Position numbers and translations under genes: made by a program. This document shows, in pieces, positions 46,234-55,551 of a DNA stretch of 64,000 bases (its first letter is position 1; every line of letters starts with the position of its first letter). The notes beneath the pieces are model-generated. The model was not told the DNA's origin. It saw only the letters and a list, made by a program, of their open reading frames with translations, and ran no database searches. Source of the DNA: Tolypothrix sp. NIES-4075 (GTDB lineage: Bacteria; Cyanobacteriota; Cyanobacteriia; Cyanobacteriales; Nostocaceae); contig NZ_BDUC01000003.1 of NCBI RefSeq assembly GCF_002218085.1, positions 469,666 through 533,665 on the forward strand. Reading direction: 5' to 3'.

Positions 46234-46458
46234 TTAACCTTCTATATAATATCCTACGCCCTTACCATAATATCCCCGTTCCCCATTTGAACCAACGTAT
46301 TGTACGGTTCCCCCACCGACAAATACCTTAGTGCCATCTGAACCCTGATAGGAAATAGCTCCTCCAGAGATTTGGCTTAATTGTTCATCCGTAAGTTCGG
46401 TAAAAAGTTCATCAACAATCTCAGCTGGTTGCACATCAGTGATTTTGATGTTAGACAT
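46234..46458 (-). CDS. double-glycine-leader peptide (putative bacteriocin/RiPP precursor)
   Basis: From ATG 46458, with GGAG just upstream, the protein has 74 residues. The leader MSNIKITDVQPAEIVDELFT and ELTDEQLSQISGG is a classic double-glycine leader (hydrophobic positions at -4, -7, -12 and GG at -2/-1). The core of about 39 residues (AISYQGSDGTKVFVGGGTVQ, then repeat-like YVGSNGERGYYGKGVGYYI) is Gly/Tyr-rich with two similar halves. An upstream extension in the same frame lacks leader features. Export would need a peptidase-containing ABC transporter, which is not in the window. Confidence 0.75.
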   Translation of the reverse strand: MSNIKITDVQPAEIVDELFTELTDEQLSQISGGAISYQGSDGTKVFVGGGTVQYVGSNGERGYYGKGVGYYIEG

Positions 46459-46800
46459 AAATACTCCTTTGTTTGTGTTTGTGTTAAGAAGCACCCTGTA
46501 GACTGTATAGAGTAGAACACTGAACTGTATTGAACATAGCATATGTAATAGGTAAAAATATAGACTAATTTTTTGTTATTTCGGGGAATTTTTTGGTTTT
46601 TAACTTAATTAGTCTTGTCATCTATCGCAAGTTTGACTTTGCCATTATCTTAAGTAATAACCTTAGTTACGGGTTATGCGACAGAGGAGTGCGAAGCACC
46701 CAAAGAGCTATGCGATCGCTGACTACAAATTTATGTCCAATCGCTTTTAACAAGTCATCGCTTAAGCGCATAGATGGCAATTATCTCTTAAACGCATAAA

Positions 46801-46830
46801 CCCCTCCTATTTTCCTTTGGAGGGGATTTT
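46801..46830. terminator. hairpin beside the MmeI-like gene end
   Basis: CCCCTCC pairs with GGAGGGG across an 11-base loop, then ATTTTATT. The stem resembles the one at 45767-45789. It ends 6 bases from the restriction-modification gene stop on minus. Confidence 0.65.
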
Positions 46831-46835
46831 ATTGC

Positions 46836-49616
46836 TTAAGTGACATACGAGTCACTACGCGATCGCATCCACTTGCAACTTGGTTTATTAGCCAAAGAAT
46901 TTATTCTTTGGCGATAGGGTTTTATTTTAGTTAAAATCGGTTCCCAACAACCAACAATAGTTTCACCCCGCTTTTCTTTCTCAGCGAGTTCTAAATTCAA
47001 TTCCAGCAGCTTCTCTAAAATATCGTCGTTAGGATTAAAATCGTAAGCTTGCATCACCAGTTTATCAAGCTGTTCATGCAATTTATAAAGTTGGCTCATT
47101 GGCTCATTAAAAAACTTATTATACAGCATCGTAATTCCCCACTGTTTAGCTTCCATTTGTTGACTGCGATATTGATGAAGTTCTTCAGCTTTAGCGCGAA
47201 TTTGATTAACTAATTTAGCATCAGTTGTTTGGGTAAAAGGAAAGGTTTCAAAGCAAGTATTATGCGTGTAAGCAATATCTCCTTTTAAAGTTGATTTTTG
47301 AGCGTGCATCCAAATACGATGGAATTGAGATGAGAGAACACCAAAAATATAAAAATCATCAGATGCAATAACTACAGATTTATCACCTGGTAGCCAGTTT
47401 AAAGGAGCAGGAATAAATATAGCCCATTTGGAAACTCTAGGAACTGTGAAGTAATAAGATAGAGGTGCTATTTCGTTTCTCATTTCTAGACGAGTACGAA
47501 GAAACTTCCACCAATAAGTTCTAGCTTTTGCATCTCGATTTTTATCTCTTTCTGGCTTAACTTTTGCTTTTATATATTCAAAAGGTAATTGATAATCACT
47601 TGCTTCTTCAATGCTCATATCATTCAAATCAATTATCCAGCGTTCCGGCTGACCATGAGGATTTTTCGCCAAATTTGCACCCATTGAAAAAAGCTTTAGA
47701 ACATCTTGGTTTTTGGAATCAGCTTTAATCCATTCGTTCACTTGCTGTTCAGTCACAAGAAATCCTTCACCTACAGGAATCACACCCTGAAAGCATTTAT
47801 TTAGGTTTGCTTTTAATCTCACAGCCTGCGAAACATCAATTGATGATTTAAGTGAAGAACTTATTCTTGAAACTACTTCATTATCTAAATAATATTTGTT
47901 AGGTAGTTCCTTACTCCAATTAACAATACTAACATGAACGTTAGCTTCACCCGACCAAGGTTGTGTAGAAACAGCTTCATGAATATAACCATCATTTTGA
48001 GTTATATAATCTAAAGCACCAATTCTACTTTTCCCTTGACTAACTGAATTACTCCCAACTAATCCGGCTCTACCTTTTTCGTCAATATGATTATGAGCTA
48101 ACCGAAACCAATAAGCGCAAAAATCTACAGAATCTTTGACATCTGGAAAGTGTTCAAAAACCTTATCTATATATTCATCACCCAAAGCTATTTTCATATG
48201 CTTTCCACCCAAAAAATGAGGATTGCCGATAATTACATCAGCCTTTTGCCATTCACTAAAAAGCGCATCTTGACAAAGAATATTATTATCCAAACTATCC
48301 AAAGGCAAAGCCGGTTCAGTTAACTTCAAATTATCAATTGCAATCTTCCGCGCAATCATCAAAGTCACCCGCGCTAACTCCACCGCAAACGGATTTGTAT
48401 CCATCCCATAAAATTGTTGTGGTGTTACAAAACCCATTTGCATTTGCTGATTAGTAGACTTACGACGCTGGTAAATTTTATCTAACAACAGCATCTCAAT
48501 TCGTTTTAATTCTTGATATGCCATGTAGAGAAAATTTCCAGAACCACAAGCCGGATCTAACACCCGATAACTTTGTAATTCCAATTGCAAAGCCGAAAGT
48601 TCACCTATAGTCGTAGCCTCTTCAATTCTTTCTTCCCAATATCTACTAATAGTTGGGCGAACAATTTTCATAATGTCCGCTTCGGAGGTAAAATGAATTC
48701 CGCGTGCATGACGCTCTTTTTTATCTACCGTACCTTCAAATAAATTCCCGAAAATTGCCGGACGTACTTTACTCCAATCTTCCCGCGCTGATACATCCAA
48801 AAAATTCAATTCTTCCCGCGTCAAATCAATTCCATGAATCAGCGAAAATAAACCGCCGTTAAAATAATCTACCCCTTTATAACGTCCCGCTGGCGTAATT
48901 CCTGGCTGATTCATTTCCCGAAATAAACCACCCAATACATCATAAGAACTTGCCCCTTTCATGCAATCCTGAACACAGGAAATAAACATATCACGCGGTA
49001 ATAATTGCCTATCTTCAGCAAACATCGCTAGCACGCATTGCAAAATAAACCGCTGCGCTGTCAACTTCTCAATTTTGCGCTTTTCCAACTCCAGCAGCAG
49101 TTCACCCATGCGGCGTGCGGCGCGTTCTGTCACCACTAGCTGATTATTTCTAAATACAGGAGTTTTTTCCCCTAATTCCATAAATGCAAAGGCTCCTGCC
49201 CTTTCTGGCAGCTGCTCCAGGGGAATTACGTCTACAGGTGTATCTAGTTGAATATCAAAGTCAAAAATCCAGAATTCGTCAAAATTGCACAACAAAACAT
49301 AACGCGGGCGATTTGGAATCAACCGCGTCCAATAATCAAACGCTTGAGAATAATGCTTACTTAAATCTTCCCCGCGCTTCTTCATCTCAATCAATACGCG
49401 GGGTTTCCACACCAAATCAGCAAAGCCGGTTTTACCTTTCTTGCTGCCTTTTTTTATCGCTTCTTCGTAACTCGCTCCCGCTTCTAGCGCTCCCTCATGT
49501 CCAAACGCTCGAAAAAACCGATCTAGAAACGTTTGCGCTTCTTTTCTTTCTTCGCCTTTGATGTGTTGCTTACAAAAATTAACAAACTTATGGAGACTTT
49601 CAGTGGTTGCTACCAT
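46836..49616 (-). CDS. MmeI-like type IIG/IIL restriction-modification enzyme
   Basis: The 926-residue single-chain enzyme would both cut and adenine-methylate DNA. Its N-terminal PD-ExK nuclease site is FADLVWKPRVLIEMKK (Asp67, Glu77, Lys79, spaced as in MmeI). A helical linker follows, then methylase motif I LDPACGSGNFLYMAY (about 353-367), YGMDTNPFAVELARV, and motif IV GNPHF (465-468, where most relatives have NPPF). A target recognition domain spans about 600-830. Length matches MmeI. Two XRE regulators lie just upstream on the same strand. Confidence 0.9.
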   Translation of the reverse strand: MVATTESLHKFVNFCKQHIKGEERKEAQTFLDRFFRAFGHEGALEAGASYEEAIKKGSKKGKTGFADLVWKPRVLIEMKKRGEDLSKHYSQAFDYWTRLIPNRPRYVLLCNFDEFWIFDFDIQLDTPVDVIPLEQLPERAGAFAFMELGEKTPVFRNNQLVVTERAARRMGELLLELEKRKIEKLTAQRFILQCVLAMFAEDRQLLPRDMFISCVQDCMKGASSYDVLGGLFREMNQPGITPAGRYKGVDYFNGGLFSLIHGIDLTREELNFLDVSAREDWSKVRPAIFGNLFEGTVDKKERHARGIHFTSEADIMKIVRPTISRYWEERIEEATTIGELSALQLELQSYRVLDPACGSGNFLYMAYQELKRIEMLLLDKIYQRRKSTNQQMQMGFVTPQQFYGMDTNPFAVELARVTLMIARKIAIDNLKLTEPALPLDSLDNNILCQDALFSEWQKADVIIGNPHFLGGKHMKIALGDEYIDKVFEHFPDVKDSVDFCAYWFRLAHNHIDEKGRAGLVGSNSVSQGKSRIGALDYITQNDGYIHEAVSTQPWSGEANVHVSIVNWSKELPNKYYLDNEVVSRISSSLKSSIDVSQAVRLKANLNKCFQGVIPVGEGFLVTEQQVNEWIKADSKNQDVLKLFSMGANLAKNPHGQPERWIIDLNDMSIEEASDYQLPFEYIKAKVKPERDKNRDAKARTYWWKFLRTRLEMRNEIAPLSYYFTVPRVSKWAIFIPAPLNWLPGDKSVVIASDDFYIFGVLSSQFHRIWMHAQKSTLKGDIAYTHNTCFETFPFTQTTDAKLVNQIRAKAEELHQYRSQQMEAKQWGITMLYNKFFNEPMSQLYKLHEQLDKLVMQAYDFNPNDDILEKLLELNLELAEKEKRGETIVGCWEPILTKIKPYRQRINSLANKPSCKWMRSRSDSYVT

Positions 49617-49884
49617 TTGGGATTTTTGATGCTTGCTTGGGGAATAATCAGTATTTTTAACTATTCCTTTGTGATAAATTCATCAATCCAAATGGTATTT
49701 TATATTTAGTAAATTTGCACTCCCTATCCCTCCCTCAGGCTAGAAGCCGCTGGCTCTACGAACAGAGCTTACCTGCGTGGGCTGATATATAGCCTGCGTT
49801 CGCAGGCTTTGTCCGTATAGCCGCAACCTTCTAGGGTGTCCGGCAGAATTGTAATGAGATGGGCGATCGCGATCCATTCAAAAT
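49617..49884. other. spacer upstream of the MmeI-like gene
   Basis: 268 bases with a GCCTGCG / CGCAGGC inverted repeat (about 49792-49808) and GCGATCGC at 49863-49870. It presumably includes the promoter of the enzyme gene; no clear motif. Confidence 0.4.
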
Positions 49885-50247
49885 TCAACTAACTTTTGCT
49901 TCATCACTCGAAGACTCAGCCACAGCAGCCAATCTCGCAGCAGCAGCTTGAACTATCTGAGCCACTTGAGACAAAGGCATGTGATTGATTTGTCTTAAAA
50001 TCACACTCAAATCTGAAGTTTCTGGTACTGCTTTGCCTTCCAAACAGCACAATAACTCTTCCAACGTGTAGCCTGCACGAGTTGCTATCTGAGCCAGATT
50101 TTCAGTATCTGGCACCTTCACACCCTTTTCCCACATTTGAACAGCAGTAGCAGAAACCCCCAAAAGCTTGCCAAATGCTCGCTGACTCGTTGAACCACGA
50201 GCTAATTTAATGATTTCAATCAGTTTTTGTCTACTTTCGATGTTCAC
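49885..50247 (-). CDS. XRE-family regulator, copy 1
   Basis: The 120-residue protein has a helix-turn-helix in residues about 5-60: TSQRAFGKLLGVSATAVQMW then EKGVKVPDTENLAQIATRAG. The C-terminal half is Ala/Gln-rich (SQVAQIVQAAAARLAAVAES). It is closely similar to the gene at 50453-50833, so the two arose by tandem duplication. They may control themselves and the restriction-modification gene downstream. Confidence 0.87.
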   Translation of the reverse strand: MNIESRQKLIEIIKLARGSTSQRAFGKLLGVSATAVQMWEKGVKVPDTENLAQIATRAGYTLEELLCCLEGKAVPETSDLSVILRQINHMPLSQVAQIVQAAAARLAAVAESSSDEAKVS

Positions 50248-50452
50248 TGCTTTTATAGCTAGTCAACTTTATTTACAAGTTTAGTTGCAATATTACAAGT
50301 TTACTTTTATATTGACAGGCTTGTGTTTTAGCAGTAATCTATATCTTAGGTTGCAATTAGCAAACTTTGGTTGAAATTAAATAACAATGTTCACTACTTA
50401 GAAGTTTCGTATTTATGTTTTTCTGCCTGGAGTGATTCGTTTTTTGTGTTTC

Positions 50453-50833
50453 TCAACTGGCTTTGGCTTCATCTCCTGAAGCTTCAGCAACAGAAGCAAA
50501 CCGCTCCGCAGCAGCTTGAGCTATCTGAGCCACTTGAGACAAAGGCATATACTTGATTTGTTTCAAAATTGTTGAAAATTCGGAATTTTCTGGTAATGAC
50601 TTGCCGTCTAAATAGGCGAGTAACTGCTCTAAGCTGTAGCTTGCACGAGCTGCTATTTTTGCCAAATTCTCGGTATCTGGAACGCTGTCACCCCTTTCCC
50701 ATGACTGAACAGCCGTAGTAGAAACTCCCAAAAGTTTAGCAAACGCTCGCTGACTCATGGTACCACGAGTTTTTTTGACTATTTCTATTAGTTTCTTTCT
50801 AGCCTCTGTATTCACGGCTTGATGGCTACTCAA
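50453..50833 (-). CDS. XRE-family regulator, copy 2
   Basis: The 126-residue paralogue of the neighbouring regulator has the same design: SQRAFAKLLGVSTTAVQSWE, DTENLAKIAARASYSLEQLL, and the tail SQVAQIAQAAAERFASVAEA then SGDEAKAS. The two differ mainly in the recognition helix flank (QSWERGDS versus QMWEKGVK). The 205-base gap between them includes AT-rich sequence fit for a promoter. Confidence 0.87.
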   Translation of the reverse strand: MSSHQAVNTEARKKLIEIVKKTRGTMSQRAFAKLLGVSTTAVQSWERGDSVPDTENLAKIAARASYSLEQLLAYLDGKSLPENSEFSTILKQIKYMPLSQVAQIAQAAAERFASVAEASGDEAKAS

Positions 50834-51061
50834 CTGTAATTACCAGTTTAATTGTACGTTTCGACGTTTTGTATGTAGTTTTTTCACATTAAGGCTAGTT
50901 AATATTGACTTGCAGCATCTGTTAGTGATAATCTAAAGATACTAAGGTAATATTTCTCAGCAAGAAGGCTTATACAGTAGTCTTCCACACGAACAACTTG
51001 ATTTGCTCAAATAGCAATGCTTACACATGGGCATTGCCGCCAATAACAGGGAGGGTGCATC

Positions 51062-51562
51062 ATGGTTAGTTGGACACGCAAGAAAACACAATATCGCCGC
51101 AAAGGTCAAAGCTTAATAGCCGCTAATAAAATTAAACCACAATTGTGGCACATTTCGGAAGCCGAAGCAAAAGAAGCACTCATAGCCCAAGGTGAGCGTG
51201 TCCAGAAAATCAAGAAAATCCACTGCCTAAAGCATCAAATTTGTATTTCTTATTGGAATGAGCAAGGTGGTGTATGCAGCAGCTTTTTCAGCTACCGAAT
51301 TTTTGAGCGTTGGCAAAATGAAGTAGAAAAGCTAATTTATACCTGTCCTACAGTGAAGGAATGGACAAAATTACATCGCATCATGCAGTATGAATTCGCT
51401 TATTACAATTATGGACGAGAAATCGAAGATGCACTTGACACCGCATTAGAAAACCGCCTGTCTGTATTGAAAGCAACATCACTACAAGCGGTTGAAAGTG
51501 GGGAGTGGGGAGTGGGGAGTAGTGAGAAAATTCCTTACTCCCTACTCCCTACTCCTAATTAA
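51062..51562 (+). CDS. hypothetical protein with repeat-derived C-terminus
   Basis: The 166-residue protein is basic at the start ([20 protein letters not shown]) and Trp/Tyr-rich ([40 protein letters not shown]). No family is recognised. The last 20 residues or so ([20 protein letters not shown]) are translated from a GGAGTGG / CTACTCC heptad pair at about 51499-51556, which has taken over the stop codon. The stop overlaps that of prfA on the other strand. GGGAGGGTGC just before ATG serves as ribosome binding site. Confidence 0.65.
   Translation: MVSWTRKKTQYRRKGQSLIAANKIKPQLWHISEAEAKEALIAQGERVQKIKKIHCLKHQICISYWNEQGGVCSSFFSYRIFERWQNEVEKLIYTCPTVKEWTKLHRIMQYEFAYYNYGREIEDALDTALENRLSVLKATSLQAVESGEWGVGSSEKIPYSLLPTPN
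51499..51556. repeat. GGGGAGT / ACTCCCT paired heptad repeat
   Basis: GGGGAGT units face ACTCCCT units across a short loop at the junction of the convergent 166-residue gene and prfA. The RNA hairpin could act as a terminator for both. Confidence 0.75.
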
Positions 51563-52662
51563 TTACTAGTACCGGAAGTGGCGAGTTCTGCTAACCTTTC
51601 TTGCTGGTCTTGAGAGATACAAGATTGAATTAGTGGCTCTAAATCGCCTTCCAAGACGGGGTTAAGCGAATAGTTTTGACCAAGACGGTGGTCGGTGGCG
51701 CGGTTATCTTTGTAGTTGTAGGTGCGAATCTTTTCAGAACGCGAACCTGTACCAACTTGCGATCGCCTCATCGAAGTTACTTCTTCTTGTTGTTCGCGCA
51801 ACTTGATTTCATACAACTTCGCCCGCAGAATTTGCATAGCCCGTTCTTTATTTTGTAACTGGCTGCGTTCTTCGGTACAGAAAATGCGAATTCCGGTGGG
51901 TTTGTGCATCAAGTCAACCGCTGTTTCCACCTTGTTGACGTTTTGTCCACCAGCACCACCAGAACGAGCTGTAGTCATTTCAATATCCTTCGGGTCGATG
52001 TGAATTTCCACATCATCCACCTCTGGCATAATCGCCACAGTCGCTGTCGAGGTGTGAACTCGTCCCCCGGCTTCGGTTGCCGGCACACGCTGTACCCGAT
52101 GCACTCCAGCTTCAAACTTCAGCTTGCTGTAAACACTATCACCCTGAATTTCCAGAATCACTTCTTTGAAGCCGCCCATCTCACCCAGAGACTCGCTTAC
52201 CAGCTTCACTCTCCAACCCTGAGTATCAGCATAGCGGGAATACATCCGCAGCAAATCCCCAGCCCAGATACTTGCCTCATCGCCACCAGTACCGGCGCGA
52301 ATTTCCAACATGATGTTTTTATCATCATTCGGGTCGCGGGGTAACAGCAATACCTTCAAGCGAGTTTCTAAATATTCGATTTTCTGCTCAAGTTCATCAA
52401 CTTCCAGTGCAGCCATTTCATGCAATTCTGGATCGCTGTTTGATTCTTTTAAAACCTGACGCGCTCCTGTCAAGTCTTCAGTAGCAGTTTTCCAAATTTC
52501 ATAAGTATTTACTACCTCTTCTAAAGAAGAGCGTGACTTGGCGATTTGTTGATACTCATCCGGATTTTTGGCAGTATCCGGATCGCCAAGGCGACGGGTT
52601 AATTCATTAAAAGTTTGTTCAACGGATTTTAATTTATCCAGCAGGTATGATTCAGCCATGAC
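51559..52662 (-). CDS. prfA: peptide chain release factor 1
   Basis: The 367-residue factor ends translation at UAA and UAG. It has the GGQ tripeptide in [20 protein letters not shown], and an [20 protein letters not shown] block. The N-terminal coiled coil ([20 protein letters not shown]) is present. The PxT-like anticodon-mimic lies in the [20 protein letters not shown] region. MAESYLLDK at 52662 is the usual start; nine further upstream codons are not needed. It follows rpmE at the end of the ribosomal cluster but is separated by a terminator. Confidence 0.96.
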   Translation of the reverse strand, partial: VMAESYLLDKLKSVEQTFNELTRRLGDPDTAKNPDEYQQIAKSRSSLEEVVNTYEIWKTATEDLTGARQVLKESNSDPELHEMAALEVDELEQKIEYLETRLKVLLLPRDPNDDKNIMLEIRAGTGGDEASIWAGDLLRMYSRYADTQGWRVKLVSESLGEMGGFKEVILEIQGDSVYSKLKFEAGVHRVQRVPATEAGGRVHTSTATVAIMPEVDDVEIHIDPKDIEMTTARSGGAGGQNVNKVETAVDLMHKPTGIRIFCTEERSQLQNKERAMQILRAKLYEIKLREQQEEVTSMRRSQVGTGSRSEKIRTYNYKDNRATDHRLGQNYSLNPVLEGDLEPLIQSCISQDQQERLAELATSGTSN

Positions 52663-52700
52663 GAGTCTTTGCGCTCCTTTAAATAACAAATTGGCTTAGG

Positions 52701-52735
52701 AAAAAAGACAATCGACCCCGAAAAGTACAGGGTCG
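52701..52735 (-). terminator. terminator after rpmE
   Basis: On minus, CGACCC/GGGTCG with a 11-base loop is followed by TTGTCTTTTTT. It separates prfA from the ribosomal genes. Confidence 0.75.
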
Positions 52736-52761
52736 TCCTTAACACTGCCCAAGCCTTTTTG

Positions 52762-53010
52762 CTACTTTTTCTTTTTGCCGCCTGCGCCTTCTTCGCCTGA
52801 CGATGAGGACATACCGTACTTGCGAAGGAAGCGTTCTACTCGACCTTCGGTGTCAATCATCTTCTGGGTGCCGGTGTAAAATGGGTGGTTTCCAGACCAA
52901 ACATCTACGTGCAATTCTGGCTTAGTTGAGCCAATGGTCATTACAACTTGACCGTTGCAGTAAACTTTCGCTTCTGGATACCACTGGGGATGAATATCAG
53001 GTTTAGCCAT
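52762..53010 (-). CDS. rpmE: 50S ribosomal protein bL31
   Basis: The 82-residue protein begins MAKPDIHPQWYPEAKVYCNG and has the bL31 blocks TIGSTKPELHVDVWSGNHPF and YTGTQKMIDTEGRVERFLRK. It is the form with a single Cys (zinc site not complete), as in many cyanobacteria. The tail is Ser/Gly/Lys-rich. Last gene of the ribosomal run. Confidence 0.95.
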   Translation of the reverse strand: MAKPDIHPQWYPEAKVYCNGQVVMTIGSTKPELHVDVWSGNHPFYTGTQKMIDTEGRVERFLRKYGMSSSSGEEGAGGKKKK

Positions 53011-53175
53011 TTACTTGTTCGTGGTGAATCTATATCAATTATAACTAGGGACTGGGCACTGGGGAGATGGGGGAGTGAGGAGAGGAATTTTGCACAATGC
53101 CCCATGACGGCAGGTGCTACAACGGTCGTGTTCCTTTGCAACGCACTGCCTCCCCAATGCCCCATGCCCAATCGC

Positions 53176-53592
53176 TTATCGTTTCGAGTACTGAGGTGCT
53201 TTGCGGGCTTTGTGCAAGCCGTATTTTTTGCGCTCTTTCGCCCGTGGGTCGCGGGTGAGGTAGCCTTCGGTTTTCAAAGGTGGGCGGTTTTCTGGGTCTA
53301 GTTGACATAGGGCACGGGCGACTCCCAAGCGAACAGAGTCCGCTTGTCCGGTTAAGCCGCCACCTTCAGCTTTCACCAAAATGTCATATTCATTTTCCAG
53401 TCCCAAAGTTTCTAGGGGTGCTTTGATGACTCCTAAGTAGTTGGCGTTGAATTGGAAGTATAAATCTCCAGGTTTGCCATTCACGGTCATCTGACCGGTA
53501 CCTGGAACTAGGCGTACCCGTGCGACTGCTGATTTACGGCGACCAGTACCCCAGTAAACGGCGCGACCGCTGTTGGTGTCTACTGCTTGCAT
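53176..53592 (-). CDS. rpsI: 30S ribosomal protein uS9
   Basis: The 138-residue protein has [38 protein letters not shown] and the C-terminal [17 protein letters not shown] that reaches the P-site tRNA. Its start codon shares a base with the rplM stop (TAATG-like junction), so the two are coupled. Confidence 0.97.
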   Translation of the reverse strand: MQAVDTNSGRAVYWGTGRRKSAVARVRLVPGTGQMTVNGKPGDLYFQFNANYLGVIKAPLETLGLENEYDILVKAEGGGLTGQADSVRLGVARALCQLDPENRPPLKTEGYLTRDPRAKERKKYGLHKARKAPQYSKR

Positions 53593-54053
53593 TAGTTTTC
53601 GGCTCCAGGAATTGTATTAATTTCTAGTTCTTTAGGTTGTTGCGCTGCGTGGGGATGATCTGCACCAGCGTAAACTTTCAGTTTGGTAAATAACTGCTTG
53701 CCAAGACTATTTTTCGGTAGCATCCCTTTGACGGCGTGTTCGATAATCCGTTCTGGTAAACGGTCTTGCAGCTTGGCGAAGGTTTCGGTTTTCATTCCAC
53801 CGGGACGACCGGAGTGGCGACGATAAACTTTTTGAGTACGCTTTTTGCCTGTGACTGTTACTTTTTCGGCATTGACGACAATCACGAAGCCGCCTGTATC
53901 CATGTGAGGGGTATATTCTGGTTTATTTTTGCCGCGCAAAATCATGGCGATTTCGGTGGCTAGGCGACCTAAGCGTTTGTCGGTGGCATCTACTATGTAC
54001 CACTCACGCTCAATCGTTGCTACAGGAGGAAGGTAGGTTTTGTTTGTTGTCAT
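53592..54053 (-). CDS. rplM: 50S ribosomal protein uL13
   Basis: The 153-residue protein has [20 protein letters not shown], then [19 protein letters not shown] and [14 protein letters not shown]. It is directly followed by rpsI, the usual pair. A heptad array lies just upstream (54064-54184). Confidence 0.97.
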   Translation of the reverse strand: MTTNKTYLPPVATIEREWYIVDATDKRLGRLATEIAMILRGKNKPEYTPHMDTGGFVIVVNAEKVTVTGKKRTQKVYRRHSGRPGGMKTETFAKLQDRLPERIIEHAVKGMLPKNSLGKQLFTKLKVYAGADHPHAAQQPKELEINTIPGAEN

Positions 54054-54063
54054 TTGTCATGTG

Positions 54064-54184
54064 TCCTTTGTCATTTGTTAGTGGTTAGTTGTTGATTGTT
54101 AGTTGATAGTTGATAGTTGATAGTTGATGGTTGGAGCGTTGGAGTGTTGTTCTACTAAGCAATAACCACGCTCCTACGCTCCCA
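54064..54184. repeat. GTTAGTT / GATAGTT array between truA and rplM
   Basis: Heptads GTTAGTT and GATAGTT, then a mixed part ending in ACTAAC units, fill the spacer. Confidence 0.8.
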
Positions 54185-55009
54185 CTAACTAAAAACTAAT
54201 TTTGGTAAGGTGTCGTACCAAACTTCTTGGGGAAAGGGAAAATCTGGATAGCCGACTCGCAACAAGCATAATCCTTGGGGGGGTGCGGCATATTTGACTT
54301 TTTCCCGGTGTTGATATGTCCAGATTTCTGTAAAGTTAGAAAGCGATCGCTCAAGTGAACCTACTTCTACGAGCATTCCTACCAACAGCCGCACCATGCC
54401 ATACAAAAATCCATCTGCCTGAATTTCAATATGAAGAAATGATCCTGTACGATAACACTCCGCTGCTTGCACTTCTACCCAGGAATGCTTGCGCTTTGAA
54501 CCCGCACGGTGAAAAGCAGCCAAATGGTGCTTTCCCATTAAGGGTTTAAGGGCAGCCTGAATTAAAGCTTCATCCAGGGGTGCATAATAATAATGCCAAC
54601 TAAAGGGTCTAACGAACAAGTTCGGTCGGTCTTCAGTATAAAGTGTGTAGCGATACCGTCGATAAGCTGCGCTAAAACGAGCGTGCCAACTATTACTTAC
54701 ACCTGCCGAAGCCCGAATCAATATATCTTTGGGCAGATAGCTATTAAGAACTGTTGCCCACTTTTCGGCGGGAATTCTACCTGTGGCATCAAAATGGGCT
54801 ACTTGAGCAGCCGCGTGAACTCCGGCGTCGGTTCGCCCTGCGCCGTGTAGTGTCACATGATACCCCAGTATAACTGAGATAGCTTTTTCTATCTCTTCTT
54901 GGACGGTGCGCTGTTTTACTTGCCGTTGCCACCCATGAAAATGAGTACCCAAGTATTGAATTACTAGGGCTACTCTATAAGTCGGTGTTGAGGAGTGGCT
55001 TTCTAACAT
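54185..55009 (-). CDS. truA: tRNA pseudouridine(38-40) synthase
   Basis: The 274-residue TruA converts uridines 38-40 of tRNA anticodon stems. The catalytic Asp lies in GAGRTDAGVHA, followed by AAQVAHFDATGRIP, RYRYTLYTEDRPN and the C-terminal DGFLYGMVRLLVGMLVEVGS. Its place between rplQ and rplM is the common cyanobacterial order. Confidence 0.96.
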   Translation of the reverse strand: MLESHSSTPTYRVALVIQYLGTHFHGWQRQVKQRTVQEEIEKAISVILGYHVTLHGAGRTDAGVHAAAQVAHFDATGRIPAEKWATVLNSYLPKDILIRASAGVSNSWHARFSAAYRRYRYTLYTEDRPNLFVRPFSWHYYYAPLDEALIQAALKPLMGKHHLAAFHRAGSKRKHSWVEVQAAECYRTGSFLHIEIQADGFLYGMVRLLVGMLVEVGSLERSLSNFTEIWTYQHREKVKYAAPPQGLCLLRVGYPDFPFPQEVWYDTLPKLVFS

Positions 55010-55090
55010 AGGGATTTGGTCAATAGTTAATAGTCAAAAGTCATTTGTTCAAGATTCTGAACTAATAACCGATGACCAATGACTAATGAC

Positions 55091-55441
55091 TCAAACTAAT
55101 TCAATTATTGCCATTTCCGCATTGTCACCCCGACGCGGGACGGTATGCAGAATGCGGGTATAACCACCTTGACGATTACCATATCTAGTGGGGGCTTGTT
55201 CAAACAAAGCATGAACAAGTTGTTTGTCGAACATATAGCCAAGTGCTTGACGACGTGCTGTCAGCGAGCCATCTTTGGCTAAGGTAATCATTTTATCCAC
55301 TTCGCTTCGCAAAACTTTGGCTCTGACTAAAGTAGTGGTGATCCGACCATGACGAATCAGCTCGGTGGTGAGCGATCGCAATAAAGCACGACGCTGATCG
55401 GCTGGCTTACTAAGTTTTTTGACGCGACAACGGTGACGCAT
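55091..55441 (-). CDS. rplQ: 50S ribosomal protein bL17
   Basis: The 116-residue protein starts [20 protein letters not shown] and ends [20 protein letters not shown], the bL17 pattern. It follows rpoA after a repeat-filled spacer. Confidence 0.97.
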   Translation of the reverse strand: MRHRCRVKKLSKPADQRRALLRSLTTELIRHGRITTTLVRAKVLRSEVDKMITLAKDGSLTARRQALGYMFDKQLVHALFEQAPTRYGNRQGGYTRILHTVPRRGDNAEMAIIELV

Positions 55442-55445
55442 AATC

Positions 55446-55551
55446 TTCTTGTTAGTTGTTAGTTGTTAGTTGCTAGTTGTTAAATGTTCAATTGTTAGTT
55501 GTTAGTTGTTTATCAGCCAATAACTAATAAATACTAACTACTAACAACCTA
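55446..55551. repeat. GTTAGTT array between rpoA and rplQ
   Basis: Tandem TTAGTTG heptads, then inverse ACTAACA units near 55520-55550. Confidence 0.8.
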
